From Pedobacter kyungheensis (lineage in GTDB: Bacteria > Bacteroidota > Bacteroidia > Sphingobacteriales > Sphingobacteriaceae): DNA of 64,000 bases. Within the stretch, counting starts at the first letter, position 1, and every line of letters starts with the position of its first letter. The stretch lies in assembly GCF_000812965.1 (NCBI RefSeq), contig NZ_JSYN01000015.1, positions 186,001 to 250,000 on the forward strand, written 5' to 3'. Shown here piece by piece: positions 8,267-17,267 of this stretch. The position numbers and the translations under genes were made by a program. Below the pieces are notes generated by a model. That model was given only the letters and a program-made list of their open reading frames with translations, was not told where the DNA came from and made no database searches.

Positions 8267-10725
8267 TAGGCTTCCTCCGTTTCAAATGGTGCTAATTTGG
8301 CCTGAGCGTAGGCTTTGGCTTCGGGGAATTTTTCCCAGTACCAATCGCGGTAGCAAAAGGTTAGATTTGCTTTTTTATAAGGCATTTGAATTACTTTTTC
8401 GAGTTTAAAGCCAAGGCGGGTTACGAAAATATGCATGGCGCGACTTTCAACTGCGGCTTCGCCAATGCATTTACCCACTTCTTTCTGTTCAAAAATAAAG
8501 TCCATTAGCGCCTGACCGGTTTCAAAACTGTATTTTTTGTCTTTATCGGTTGGTGCAATGAGCAGGTGTGCGCCGTAATCAGTCGTTAATGCCTCATAGC
8601 AGGCGCCAACGCCATCGCGCATGGGCCAGTAAGGCTCAATGGTAAAGGTGGGTTCGCCGTTTATCTCGCCAATAAAGCTGTGCGAGGCATCGTTAGGCAA
8701 TAAGGTCCGGTAAAAAAGTTCAAGCCCTTTAATTGGCCCGTCCATTTTCCAGATGGGCTTCGCATGTTCCTGATTAAACCAGTCGTGTACCATTTCCAGA
8801 TCGCGGTCGATATCAAAAGGCCGGATGTTAATCGTTACGTCTTCTTTAGGGAAATACCTGCTGTAAAGCACTTCTTTGGTTTGTGGTTTAATCAGGTTCT
8901 CGGCAAAAAGATACTTAGAGAGCGGATTTGGAAATTCGCGGTAAATGGCTGGATTATCAATCGGGGCGCTCGCTTCATCAATATTGCAAAGGTTGGTAAG
9001 CAGATTGCCTTTTACTTCCCAGCTACGGCGGTTAATGATGTAATCAACCAGGCCAGTGGTATCGCTGTTTTCGAATTGTTTAAATTCTAGATAAACCAGG
9101 TCGATCAATGTTTTTTCATCGGCAAGACCATTGCTTGCCAAAGCGTTTACAACACCTAAAATATTATTGATAAGCAAATAGTAGGTCAGTTTCGGAATAA
9201 TGTATTCATTCGGTACTATCGAACCGCTTTCTGCCGCAATTTCCGGATATGCCTTTTGCAGTGCTTCAGCTTTACTATCGCTAAAGAAATAACCCTGGTT
9301 ATCCCTGAAATACAGTTTTGCCGGATAGAAGTCCTTATCCAGCTCTACCATTACATTTTGCTGGTGAAATTCAAAAGCCATTCCGTAATGATTGTACAGG
9401 CCAACAATAGGTGCTACGCAAAGGTGCAGGTATTGTTTAAACCAGTTTACGGCAGTATGGGCAAGGCTTTTGTTTTTATTGATCGAGGCCTCTTCAATTA
9501 CATGTACCAATCTCGGTTTTTGGCCAAGTAATCCATCCTGACATAAAGCAGCAAGGAGGGTTACATTTTTCTCAGCTTCTTCACCTTTAAACGGATTGTG
9601 CCTGATGCTGATGTTAAAACCATCGATGTTTTGACCCTGATAATTCACCGTAATAAAAGCCGGGTCGGTGATGAATTCGATTTCGGGGAATTCAGCTTTG
9701 GCCGCTTTGCCTAAAGTAGTTTTTAATAGTTTACTTACATCGTAACCCCGGTGCAGTTCTCTAACCAGGTTAACCCGTTGCGAGTTGGTGATTTTAACAT
9801 GCAACGAAAATTTAAGCATCCAATCGCTCGCCACATTATATACCGTTCTTACTGATGAGGTAGGGGTGTAAGCTTCGCCAAATTGCCCCAAGTAAAACAG
9901 TAACTTTTCGGCTTGCATGGCTTGTACAGCAGACTGATTTAACAGATAACCAGCTTCCCAGGGATGCATAGGCACTACTTTATGGTCGGGATATTGATCC
10001 AGCAAAGCGATGGTTTCCGCATTGGCAGATTCTGAAAGTTCAATTCTGAATAAATCGGTAATATCAAAACCTTCAGCATTTTTCTCGGTAATGTTAGCTG
10101 GGGCAATTAAAAAATAACTGAGCTGAAAACTACCTTTTGTTTCGGGTGAATATTTAAAAAGCTCTTCATCGCTATTAAATCCTGAACGGCCTTTGGGTAG
10201 GGGGTGGGCATTGTGACCTAAAAACAGCGATTGTTCTGCTGCTATAAAATTCATTTTGGCAAAGTTTACCGGCTTACCGTTTTGCTGAAAAAAGGAAAGG
10301 AATTTTTGGAGGTTTTCTACGCTATTGCTTAAGCGTTCTTTTACCACATCAGCAGCTGCATCCGGAAATTCAGCTGCACTAAATTGTACAGCCAGTTCCA
10401 TAAAACGATAAATATCAATGCTTGCAATTGCGTCCGTTTCAATATTTCGTGCTATAACCGGAAAATTAAATATATGTCGGCCGCTATCCGCATAAAACTT
10501 TAATGGGGCATAAACTTCATAGCCAATGTTGCTAAAATCGAACCTGATGTGTAGGCGATCAGTTGCTGTTACCAGATAATCAGCTAGCGGAGCATCATAC
10601 TTCGGGATGCCTGCATAGCGGGTCCAGTTGGTAAATTCGCGGCAATAGCTGTTTAGGAGCGCATTGAAGTTAGTTTCTTCTGAAATCTGCTGAAGCTTGA
10701 TTGAGTCTAACGTATTCGTTTCCAT
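8266..10725 (-). CDS. NIS siderophore synthetase fused to an IucB/RhbD-type acetyltransferase
   Basis: An 819-residue fusion from the ATG at 10725 (an in-frame TTG ten codons upstream is less likely). Residues about 1-620 are an IucA/IucC synthetase with the ATP-site signature GHNAHPLPKGRSGF (170-183) and an FhuF-like tail. Residues 630-819 (from VTINIRPFDIDRDLEM) are a GNAT-fold acyltransferase of the IucB/RhbD/mycobactin type, with WKMDGP and FIGEINGEP segments. One chain could therefore acetylate the N-hydroxy amine and ligate it to the carboxylate backbone. The start overlaps the upstream decarboxylase gene by 56 bp, and the stop overlaps the next gene's ATG. Such activities are separate proteins in the aerobactin and rhizobactin pathways. 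The acyl donor (acetyl or succinyl) is not known. Confidence 0.88.
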   Translation of the reverse strand: METNTLDSIKLQQISEETNFNALLNSYCREFTNWTRYAGIPKYDAPLADYLVTATDRLHIRFDFSNIGYEVYAPLKFYADSGRHIFNFPVIARNIETDAIASIDIYRFMELAVQFSAAEFPDAAADVVKERLSNSVENLQKFLSFFQQNGKPVNFAKMNFIAAEQSLFLGHNAHPLPKGRSGFNSDEELFKYSPETKGSFQLSYFLIAPANITEKNAEGFDITDLFRIELSESANAETIALLDQYPDHKVVPMHPWEAGYLLNQSAVQAMQAEKLLFYLGQFGEAYTPTSSVRTVYNVASDWMLKFSLHVKITNSQRVNLVRELHRGYDVSKLLKTTLGKAAKAEFPEIEFITDPAFITVNYQGQNIDGFNISIRHNPFKGEEAEKNVTLLAALCQDGLLGQKPRLVHVIEEASINKNKSLAHTAVNWFKQYLHLCVAPIVGLYNHYGMAFEFHQQNVMVELDKDFYPAKLYFRDNQGYFFSDSKAEALQKAYPEIAAESGSIVPNEYIIPKLTYYLLINNILGVVNALASNGLADEKTLIDLVYLEFKQFENSDTTGLVDYIINRRSWEVKGNLLTNLCNIDEASAPIDNPAIYREFPNPLSKYLFAENLIKPQTKEVLYSRYFPKEDVTINIRPFDIDRDLEMVHDWFNQEHAKPIWKMDGPIKGLELFYRTLLPNDASHSFIGEINGEPTFTIEPYWPMRDGVGACYEALTTDYGAHLLIAPTDKDKKYSFETGQALMDFIFEQKEVGKCIGEAAVESRAMHIFVTRLGFKLEKVIQMPYKKANLTFCYRDWYWEKFPEAKAYAQAKLAPFETEEA

Positions 10726-12211
10726 GTTTTTTAATGATTTTAATGATGTTTTCAATATCGCTGATGGTAGTAAGCGGGTTTAGTAGGGTAAATTTGAGGT
10801 AGAATTGTTGGTTAATCTTGGTGCCGGCCACCAGGGCTTTACCTTGATTAAACATGGCCTTTTTGATGTATTGGTTCATTGCACATACATCCAGTTGTGC
10901 ATTTTTAGGGCGGTACCTGAAAACCAATGCGCTGATATCCGATTCGTTCATCAGCTCAATATCATTGTCGGCATTCAATAGGCTGGCTATTTCGGCGGCG
11001 GTTTCAATAATGGTATCAAAATAGCCACCCAGTTTATCGCGACCCATCATGCGCAGCGTAAACCAGAGTTTTAGTGCATCGAAGCGGCGGGTAGTCTGGA
11101 TCGATTTGTTTACCTGGTTGGGTAGGCCGTCTTCGTCGTGGTCTTTAGGGTTTAAATAATCGGCATGGTGCGTAATCAGGTTAAAAAAGTGTTTGTCGCG
11201 CACCAGAAAACCACTGCTGCTTACCGGCTGGAAGAAGGATTTATGATAATCAACAGTAACCGAATGGGCCAGCTCAATGCCATTAAGCAGGCTGCGGTAT
11301 TTATCTGTCAGCAATAAACCACAGCCGTAAGCTGCATCAATGTGGAACCAGGTATTGTATTTCTGGCTAAGCGTTGCCAGTTCTTTCAATGGGTCTACAT
11401 TTCCAAAATCGGTAGTGCCTGCTGTGCCAACTATGGCAATCGGGATGTTGCCCTGTGCCAGTTCTCGTTTTATGGCATCTTCAAGCAGTACCGTATTCAT
11501 CCTGAAACTACGGTCGGTTTTAATTTTGATCACCGCTTTTTCGCCCAGACCTAATAGGGAAGCATTCTTCTGGATGCTGAAATGTGCTTTTTCGGAAACA
11601 AAAATCCTGAAACGTGATGCTTCTGCAGGTAAGCCATTCACTTTAATGTTGTGATTCAGCGCTGTGATGGCATAATGATCGCGGGCCAGTAAAAGCCCCA
11701 TTAAATTACTCTGCGTACCGCCACTGGTAAAAATACCATCAGCTTTTTTGCTGTAGCCAATTTGGTCGCAGGTCCATTCAATTAGTTTTTGTTCAATTAA
11801 GGTACCGCCGGCGCTTTGGTCCCAGGTATCAATGGAGGAGTTGATGGCCGAAATCATTACTTCGGCGGCAACGGCCGGAATAACAATAGGGCAATTTAAG
11901 TGCGCAATGTAGGCCGGATGATGGAAAGCAACAGCATGATTGGTGTACAACTGTTCTACTTCTTTCAGTAGCGCATCGTAGTTGTCGTGGGTTTTTTCAA
12001 ACTCAATGGCATCGAACAAAGGCTTCAGTTGGGCTGGCGATACCCCACTAAAGGGCTGTTGGTTGTGGTTCAGGAATTTTTTTACCGCCTGGGTAACTTT
12101 GCCGACAGCATGCAGGTATTCTGCTTCGTTTTCGTGGTGAAAGATTTCCCTGGCCGGACTTTCGGTAAGGAAATCTAATAATTCGGGTTTTTCTAGGGCT
12201 GATGTAAACAT
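10670..12211 (-). CDS. PLP-dependent decarboxylase for siderophore diamine (DesA/DAB-decarboxylase type)
   Basis: A 513-residue group II pyridoxal-phosphate decarboxylase. Visible motifs: SGGTQSNL (163-170), GTAGTTDFG (262-270), HIDAAYG (290-296) and the cofactor lysine in VDYHKSFFQP (Lys324). Relatives decarboxylate L-lysine to cadaverine (DesA) or 2,4-diaminobutyrate to diaminopropane (RhbB, schizokinen-type pathways). No diaminobutyrate aminotransferase (RhbA) is next to it, which mildly favours lysine, but that gene could lie elsewhere. It is the first gene of the minus-strand operon and is transcribed from the same 324-bp spacer as the TonB receptor on the other strand. Confidence 0.85.
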   Translation of the reverse strand: MFTSALEKPELLDFLTESPAREIFHHENEAEYLHAVGKVTQAVKKFLNHNQQPFSGVSPAQLKPLFDAIEFEKTHDNYDALLKEVEQLYTNHAVAFHHPAYIAHLNCPIVIPAVAAEVMISAINSSIDTWDQSAGGTLIEQKLIEWTCDQIGYSKKADGIFTSGGTQSNLMGLLLARDHYAITALNHNIKVNGLPAEASRFRIFVSEKAHFSIQKNASLLGLGEKAVIKIKTDRSFRMNTVLLEDAIKRELAQGNIPIAIVGTAGTTDFGNVDPLKELATLSQKYNTWFHIDAAYGCGLLLTDKYRSLLNGIELAHSVTVDYHKSFFQPVSSSGFLVRDKHFFNLITHHADYLNPKDHDEDGLPNQVNKSIQTTRRFDALKLWFTLRMMGRDKLGGYFDTIIETAAEIASLLNADNDIELMNESDISALVFRYRPKNAQLDVCAMNQYIKKAMFNQGKALVAGTKINQQFYLKFTLLNPLTTISDIENIIKIIKKHGNEYVRLNQASADFRRN

Positions 12212-12385
12212 TAGTTTTTCAATTTTTCAAAATCATTTAAGGTCAATTAGGTATTACAGTACCAGGCTTAAAAGCCGGTAATTTTTTTACTGATAAATTG
12301 GTTAGTTGGGTACTTAAAATAAGCGTGTATTGTAGACTATAATCTCGACTGCTAAGGTATATTTTTATTTAGATTGATTAAAAAT

Positions 12386-12410
12386 AATATTTAAAATAGT
12401 TTTAAATATT
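12386..12410. promoter_or_regulatory. AT-rich 25-bp palindrome in the divergent siderophore control region
   Basis: Perfect 11-bp arms AATATTTAAAA / TTTTAAATATT with a TAG centre, 175 bp before the decarboxylase start and 126 bp before the receptor start. It may be an operator or a chance AT-rich repeat. Confidence 0.4.
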
Positions 12411-12475
12411 TGTTAATAAGTGAGTTAAGATGGTATTTTAGTCTAGTTTATGAGGTTTTTCTAAAATATTTGCTT

Positions 12476-12506
12476 CATTTTATTTGGATTTAATCCAAAT
12501 AAAATG
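12476..12506. promoter_or_regulatory. Perfect 31-bp palindrome upstream of the TonB receptor (candidate operator)
   Basis: Half-site CATTTTATTTGGATT is mirrored exactly around a central T at 12491. It ends 29 bp before the receptor ATG. The rest of the 324-bp spacer (12212-12535) shows the second palindrome at 12386-12410 and otherwise only AT-rich sequence. Given its position between siderophore biosynthesis and uptake genes, an iron-responsive regulator is the natural candidate, but the core does not match the classical Fur box. Confidence 0.65.
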
Positions 12507-12535
12507 ATTGTTTTGCGGAAAAAATAAATCATTGA

Positions 12536-14962
12536 ATGAAAAATCTATACTTAATTGCAATCCTGATCTGTGGATGTATCCTTACAGGTAAAGCCCAGAC
12601 CATAACCGGTAAGGTTGTGGGCGAAACAGCCCCCTTAAGCGGTGCGAATATTAAAGCGCAGGGGAAAAATACTGCGGTAACTACTGGTGCCGATGGCAGC
12701 TTCGAACTTGCACTAACCGAAGGTGCCCATCAGCTACAGGTTAGTTATGTGGGTTATGTTACCGTATTACAAAAAGTAAACCTTGCTAAAGGGCAAACCC
12801 TTAATTTAATTATTAATTTAAGCCCTACTGCCAATATGCAGGAAGTGGTAGTGGTATCGGCCCGTAAACCAACCAAAATTAGCGAAATACCCGGTACGGT
12901 TTGGGTAGTTGATGGCGCAAAAGTACAGGAGCAGGTTAAGGCCGGAGTACCGTTTAAACAAGCTTTGGCACAATTGATTCCGAGTTTAGATGCCGGACCC
13001 GAAGGCCGCACCAACTACGGACAGAACCAGCGCGGCAGAGATGCCCTGGTGATGATTGATGGGGTATCACTTAACAGTACGCGTGGTGTAAGCCGTCAGT
13101 TCGAATCAATTGATCCGTTTAATATCGAAAGAATTGAGGTGTTATCGGGTGCGAGTGCTGTTTACGGTGGCGGTGCTACGGGTGGTATCATCAATATCAT
13201 TACTAAAAAAGGACAAGACAGTCAGCCAAGTTTTACCACGCAATTGGGTGTACGTAGCGGACTGAAAGAAAAAAGCGATCACGATGTTCGCGTAGCGCAG
13301 GCCATTTCGGGTGGTAGCAAAGACTGGAATGGCCGGATTGGTATTGCATTCCAGAAAAACAATGCGGCTTATGGTGCCGATGGAAAACAGATTTTTACCG
13401 ATATTACCCAAACCGATTTGCAGTACAACCAGTCGTTCGATTTTTTTGGTAGTACTGAATTTAAGTTAACTGATTATCAAAAGTTAACGGTAAACGCTCA
13501 ATATTACAATTCGGGTTACCGTGGCAGCAAGGACCTATTTTTAGGAACCAATTATGCCGGCTTATTGTCTAATGCTTCGTTGTTAGAGATGAGAAATGGT
13601 TATTCATCGGATGTTGATCCTAAAACAAGCCGTGCCAATATCAATGCGAATTATCAGGCCAGCGATATTTTAGGTGGGCAAACGCTTTACGTACAGGCTG
13701 CTGCCAGAAATGAGCAGTTTAGTTTTCACCCTTTTCCGGGGCAAGCTGCAATACCAGGCGTATTGTATAGTGGTTCATCAATCCAAAATACAAATTACAG
13801 TGCTTTAAAACTGGTATTAAATAAAGACTGGAATAAATTAAACCTTACTTATGGTATTGATGCCGATAACGAGAATTTTAATGCGCAGCAAGCCCTTTAT
13901 GATCGTGTAAAAGCTGCTACATCGGGCGGATTAATCAATACCACAGTTGCTACTATTGCCCGCTACCCGAATTTCAGGGTAAATGGCTTATCTGGTTTTT
14001 TACAGGCACAGTTTAAACTGGCCGATTTCTTAACCCTATCGGGTGGGGTTCGTCAGCAGCGCATGTTTGTAAAAGTTGGCGATTTTGTAGGTATCGCAGC
14101 AGCTGTGCCTTTGGCTTATGGTGTTGGCCGTACAGCTGCCACAATTGCCGGTGGAAGCAACCACTACGATGTAAATCTGCTCAACGGTGGTTTGGTGTTT
14201 AAAATCAATGCTCCTCAACAGGCCTGGTTTAATTATTCGCAAGGATTTAACCTGGCCGATCCAGCAAAATATTATGGTCAGGGAACTTATACTTTGGCTG
14301 GTACCAACTGGAATTTAGGTAATTCGATCAATGTGGGCAGTTCTCCATTAACGGGTATTAAAACTGATCAATATGAGGCCGGTTACCGCTATCGCACAGG
14401 CGTATTTAATGCTCAGCTTGCTGCTTTTTATGCTTTATCTGATAAAAACGTGAAAACCAACAGCACTTTCAATATCGAAGTGTATGATGAGCACGTTAGA
14501 AATATTGGCCTTGAAGGTTCATTATCGTTAAACCTGAAAAATGGTTTCGAGGCTGGTGCCAACGGTTTGTACATCAAAACCCAGAAACAAAATGCTGACG
14601 GAACCTGGTCATTGCAGGATGTAACGGTATCTAGTCCGTCTAAATTGGCAGGTTATTTGGGTTATAACGGAAAAGTATTTGGATTAAAAGCGCAGGTTTT
14701 CCACTCGTTTGATTCGAAAGGAATTGCCACTAACTTAAAAGAATACGAACTTAAAGGATATACTACAGTTGATTTATTGGGCTCGGTTAAAGTATTTACC
14801 GGGAGCCTGTCTATCGGTGTTCAAAACCTGCTGAATAAAAATTACCAGACAGTTTGGAGTCAGCGTTCATCAATTTTATATGCTGCTTTAGCTAAACCTG
14901 AAACCTTTTATTATGCTGGTCGCGGCCGCACGTATAATGTAACCTATACGCTTAATTATTAG
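12536..14962 (+). CDS. TonB-dependent siderophore receptor
   Basis: An 808-residue outer-membrane receptor. Signal peptide about 1-20 (ending GKAQ); a carboxypeptidase-regulatory-like domain follows (ITGKVVGE to VSYVGY, about 22-75), as is usual in Bacteroidota receptors. The plug domain (about 110-230) has RGRDALVMIDGVSLN and IERIEVLSGASAVYGGGATGG. The remainder is a 22-strand barrel ending in an aromatic beta-strand (NVTYTLNY). No SusD partner follows, so it is a siderophore type and not a SusC glycan transporter. The divergent position opposite the siderophore operon implies uptake of the ferric form of its product. It is probably controlled through the palindrome at 12476-12506. Confidence 0.9.
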   Translation: MKNLYLIAILICGCILTGKAQTITGKVVGETAPLSGANIKAQGKNTAVTTGADGSFELALTEGAHQLQVSYVGYVTVLQKVNLAKGQTLNLIINLSPTANMQEVVVVSARKPTKISEIPGTVWVVDGAKVQEQVKAGVPFKQALAQLIPSLDAGPEGRTNYGQNQRGRDALVMIDGVSLNSTRGVSRQFESIDPFNIERIEVLSGASAVYGGGATGGIINIITKKGQDSQPSFTTQLGVRSGLKEKSDHDVRVAQAISGGSKDWNGRIGIAFQKNNAAYGADGKQIFTDITQTDLQYNQSFDFFGSTEFKLTDYQKLTVNAQYYNSGYRGSKDLFLGTNYAGLLSNASLLEMRNGYSSDVDPKTSRANINANYQASDILGGQTLYVQAAARNEQFSFHPFPGQAAIPGVLYSGSSIQNTNYSALKLVLNKDWNKLNLTYGIDADNENFNAQQALYDRVKAATSGGLINTTVATIARYPNFRVNGLSGFLQAQFKLADFLTLSGGVRQQRMFVKVGDFVGIAAAVPLAYGVGRTAATIAGGSNHYDVNLLNGGLVFKINAPQQAWFNYSQGFNLADPAKYYGQGTYTLAGTNWNLGNSINVGSSPLTGIKTDQYEAGYRYRTGVFNAQLAAFYALSDKNVKTNSTFNIEVYDEHVRNIGLEGSLSLNLKNGFEAGANGLYIKTQKQNADGTWSLQDVTVSSPSKLAGYLGYNGKVFGLKAQVFHSFDSKGIATNLKEYELKGYTTVDLLGSVKVFTGSLSIGVQNLLNKNYQTVWSQRSSILYAALAKPETFYYAGRGRTYNVTYTLNY

Positions 14963-14978
14963 AAAATCATATTAGACG

Positions 14979-15083
14979 GTCGTCATTTCGACTGAAACGC
15001 AGTGAAACGGAGAAATCTATCTAAGCAGATTTTTCGACTCCGTTGCCCCGGATAGCTATCGGGGCCGCTCGAAATGACGATCG
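14979..15083. repeat. Long (about 105 bp) inverted-repeat element
   Basis: Termini match the element at 4756-4857 (gtcgtcatttcga ... tcgaaatgacgat), with inner palindromes including ccggatagctatcgg. It lies just after the receptor stop codon and may also serve as a transcription end, although there is no clear T-run. Confidence 0.75.
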
Positions 15084-15155
15084 TTTATAAAAAGCCTTCT
15101 AGGAATGACGATTTCTTATCCTTAGTTGCTCTAAGGTGGTAAAAAACAATAAGTG

Positions 15156-16376
15156 TTACTTCCGCTTCAACTCAATCACTGTAACCTCCGGCCAGATCCC
15201 AATCCGTCCGGAAAAGCCTAAGAAACCAAAACCCCGGTTTACATTTAAATACCTGCCATTCTCGGTTTTAATCCCGGCCCAATGTTTATAGCGGTACTTC
15301 ACCGGACTCCATTTAATGCCAAAAGCCTCAATACCAAACTGCATACCGTGGGTATGGCCTGCCAGCGACAATTGTATGTTGGAAGGATAATTCTTTACCT
15401 GTGCATCCCAGTGCGAGGGATCGTGCGATAACAGAATTTTGAAATCATCTGTAGCGGTATTAGCCAAAGCTTTATTTAAATTGCCACGTTCGCCAAAACC
15501 AATTCCCCAGTTTTCTATTCCGGCCAGGATAATTTTTTCGCCGTTTTTATGCAGTTCTACGTGTTCATCCAGCAGTAGTTTAAAACCAAGTGTATTGTGG
15601 TAAGCTTTTAGCTGATCCAGATTTTTAATCTTTTCCGCTTCGCTGGGCCATTTTGCATAATCGCCGTAATCGTGATTACCTAAAACCGAAAATTGCCCGA
15701 ATGGGGCTTTAATTTGCGAAAAATGACCAATGTAGGGGACAATCTCAGAAGCAACGTTGTTAACCAGATCGCCAGTGAACACAAACAGATCGCTTTTTTG
15801 TGCGTTAATTAAATCAATACCCTTTTGTACCGCTTTGGGGTTGGTAAAACTGCCTGCGTGCACATCCGAAATTTGGGTTAAAGTAAAACCATCGAAAGCC
15901 TTTGGCAAATCGTCGAAATACAAGGTGTGTTTAATTACCCTATATGCATATTTACCCTGGGTAATGCCGTAAGCAAACAGGGCAATGGTTAAGCAAAACA
16001 TCGCAAAAGCAAAATAAACCCAATTGTTACTGCGCGCTAAAAGATGAAAACCATTGCCATTGAAGCTCCCGGTTACACTGAACAGGAAACGATACACATC
16101 GCCCAACAGTAAAACAATTGCGAAAACAACCTCTGCAGTAAAAATGATCAGAAAAGTGTGACTTACAATCTGAAAAAATCGGTTAATACCCTGTATGCGC
16201 ATTTGTTGTATCGCATAAAACAGTGCAAAGGTTAAACCTACTATAAACACCCAGAAAACCGGGCTAAGCCAGGTAGATTGATTTAAGGTGCCCAGACCCG
16301 ATAAAACGTAGCCATTTAAGGCAAAAAACATAAATGCTACAATAAGGAGCGGTATAATATTGAGTTTTCTTTTCAT
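15156..16376 (-). CDS. Membrane-anchored calcineurin-type metallophosphoesterase
   Basis: A 406-residue protein with four predicted membrane segments in residues 1-140, then a phosphoesterase domain. The dinuclear-metal motifs are present in order: ISDVHAG (Asp171, His173), GDLVNN (202-207), GNHDYGD (233-239), LSHDP and AGHTHG (about 343-348). It resembles the YaeI/YkuE group, which act on UDP-diacylglucosamine or related phospho-substrates at the membrane; the true substrate cannot be told. It is a single gene, convergent with the TonB receptor across a repeat and divergent from the Rrf2 regulator across a 215-bp spacer. Confidence 0.85.
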   Translation of the reverse strand: MKRKLNIIPLLIVAFMFFALNGYVLSGLGTLNQSTWLSPVFWVFIVGLTFALFYAIQQMRIQGINRFFQIVSHTFLIIFTAEVVFAIVLLLGDVYRFLFSVTGSFNGNGFHLLARSNNWVYFAFAMFCLTIALFAYGITQGKYAYRVIKHTLYFDDLPKAFDGFTLTQISDVHAGSFTNPKAVQKGIDLINAQKSDLFVFTGDLVNNVASEIVPYIGHFSQIKAPFGQFSVLGNHDYGDYAKWPSEAEKIKNLDQLKAYHNTLGFKLLLDEHVELHKNGEKIILAGIENWGIGFGERGNLNKALANTATDDFKILLSHDPSHWDAQVKNYPSNIQLSLAGHTHGMQFGIEAFGIKWSPVKYRYKHWAGIKTENGRYLNVNRGFGFLGFSGRIGIWPEVTVIELKRK

Positions 16377-16576
16377 TACAAATTGATAGGAGGCATAAGT
16401 TAAATGTAGGGCTTAAACGCAGATAAATTGCCTGCAGTTTGCAACTTGGATTATTTTTACGCTTCTTTGATTAATTGTATCCTAAAAGATTGAGTTTCTA
16501 ATTTAAGATAAACTGCTTGCAGGTTGAAAACCAAAACCTGCTGAACGGCGTATTTTAATAATTTACTTTCTTTTAT

Positions 16577-16584
16577 TAGCTTTG
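16577..16584 (+). promoter_or_regulatory. Bacteroidota-type -7 promoter element of the Rrf2 gene
   Basis: TAGCTTTG matches TAnnTTTG and lies 7 nt before the ATG at 16592, implying a very short leader. The -33 element is weak (TTTT at 16553-16556). Confidence 0.5.
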
Positions 16585-16591
16585 TGCGAAT

Positions 16592-17038
16592 ATGCTGTCG
16601 AAAAAAACAAAATACGCCATAAAGGCACTTGTTGCGCTTGGTAAAAATTTAGATAAACCACCTATGCAAATCTCAAAAATTGCAGAGGAGGAGCATATCC
16701 CAAAAAAATTCCTGGAACAAATTCTCCTCGATTTGCGTAACGCCGGCTTTTTATACAGTAAAAAAGGAGCCGGAGGTGGTTACAGCCTGAATAAAAAGCC
16801 AGAAGAAATCCTTTTGGTGCACATCATGCGGGTTACCGATGGCCCTATAGCAATGGTGCCGTGTGCGAGTTTAAACTTCTATCATAAATGCGATGAGTGC
16901 GAGGACGAAAAAACCTGCGGAATCAGAAGTGCATTTATCGATGTAAGGGATGCTACACTGAAGGTTTTAAGCGAAACCAGCATTGCTGATGTAATTAGCC
17001 GTGAGGATACGCTGAAACTGGCAATCGAAAAATTGTAA
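16592..17038 (+). CDS. Rrf2-family transcription regulator
   Basis: A 148-residue winged-helix regulator. The N-terminal MLSKKTKYAIKAL and the recognition region KKFLEQILLDL (39-49) followed by GAGGGYSL (59-66) are typical of Rrf2/CymR/IscR. Four cysteines (91, 100, 103, 109) sit in the loop that binds an Fe-S cluster in IscR-like members, although the spacing differs from IscR. The next metabolic genes downstream are those of sulfate assimilation, and CymR-type Rrf2 proteins control cysteine synthesis in other bacteria. A role as regulator of the sulfate cluster is therefore plausible but inferred. A strong terminator follows. Confidence 0.85.
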   Translation: MLSKKTKYAIKALVALGKNLDKPPMQISKIAEEEHIPKKFLEQILLDLRNAGFLYSKKGAGGGYSLNKKPEEILLVHIMRVTDGPIAMVPCASLNFYHKCDECEDEKTCGIRSAFIDVRDATLKVLSETSIADVISREDTLKLAIEKL

Positions 17039-17062
17039 GAAATTATTTTAATCATATTGTGG

Positions 17063-17092
17063 AAAGGTTGGTGTCTGCACCAACCTTTTTTT
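17063..17092 (+). terminator. Rho-independent terminator after the Rrf2 gene
   Basis: Stem AAAGGTTGGTG / CACCAACCTTT with loop tctg and a run of T. The stem belongs to the GGTG-N-CACC hairpin family seen at 17798, 32934 and 60728-60957. Confidence 0.85.
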
Positions 17093-17118
17093 ATTGCCCC
17101 TTTAATTTGGTGAGGAAC

Positions 17119-17186
17119 CAACCGATAGTGTATTTCTATCATTTAAGCAGATCTTTTCCCCCTTTGATGGGGGCAGGGGGATGAAA
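17119..17186. repeat. Left direct repeat flanking the DUF559 gene
   Basis: A 68-bp sequence starting caaccgata and ending in a C-tract/G-tract hairpin (ccccctttgatggggg) and agggggatgaaa. It is nearly identical to 17716-17784 on the other side of the gene. Confidence 0.8.
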
Positions 17187-17267
17187 CGGGTGATGTAAAC
17201 CAAGAAAAAACTAATTTCATTAAAAGCATAGTTATCATTTTCCGGTCTAATTGTGTAAATTAATTAG

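Noticed and set aside
12476..12506. Classical Fur box
   Set aside because: The palindrome core does not resemble the GATAATGATAATCATTATC-type consensus, so only a general iron-operator hypothesis is kept.
12536..14962. SusC-type glycan transporter
   Set aside because: There is no SusD gene after it, and at 808 residues it is shorter than typical SusC; it is divergent to siderophore genes.
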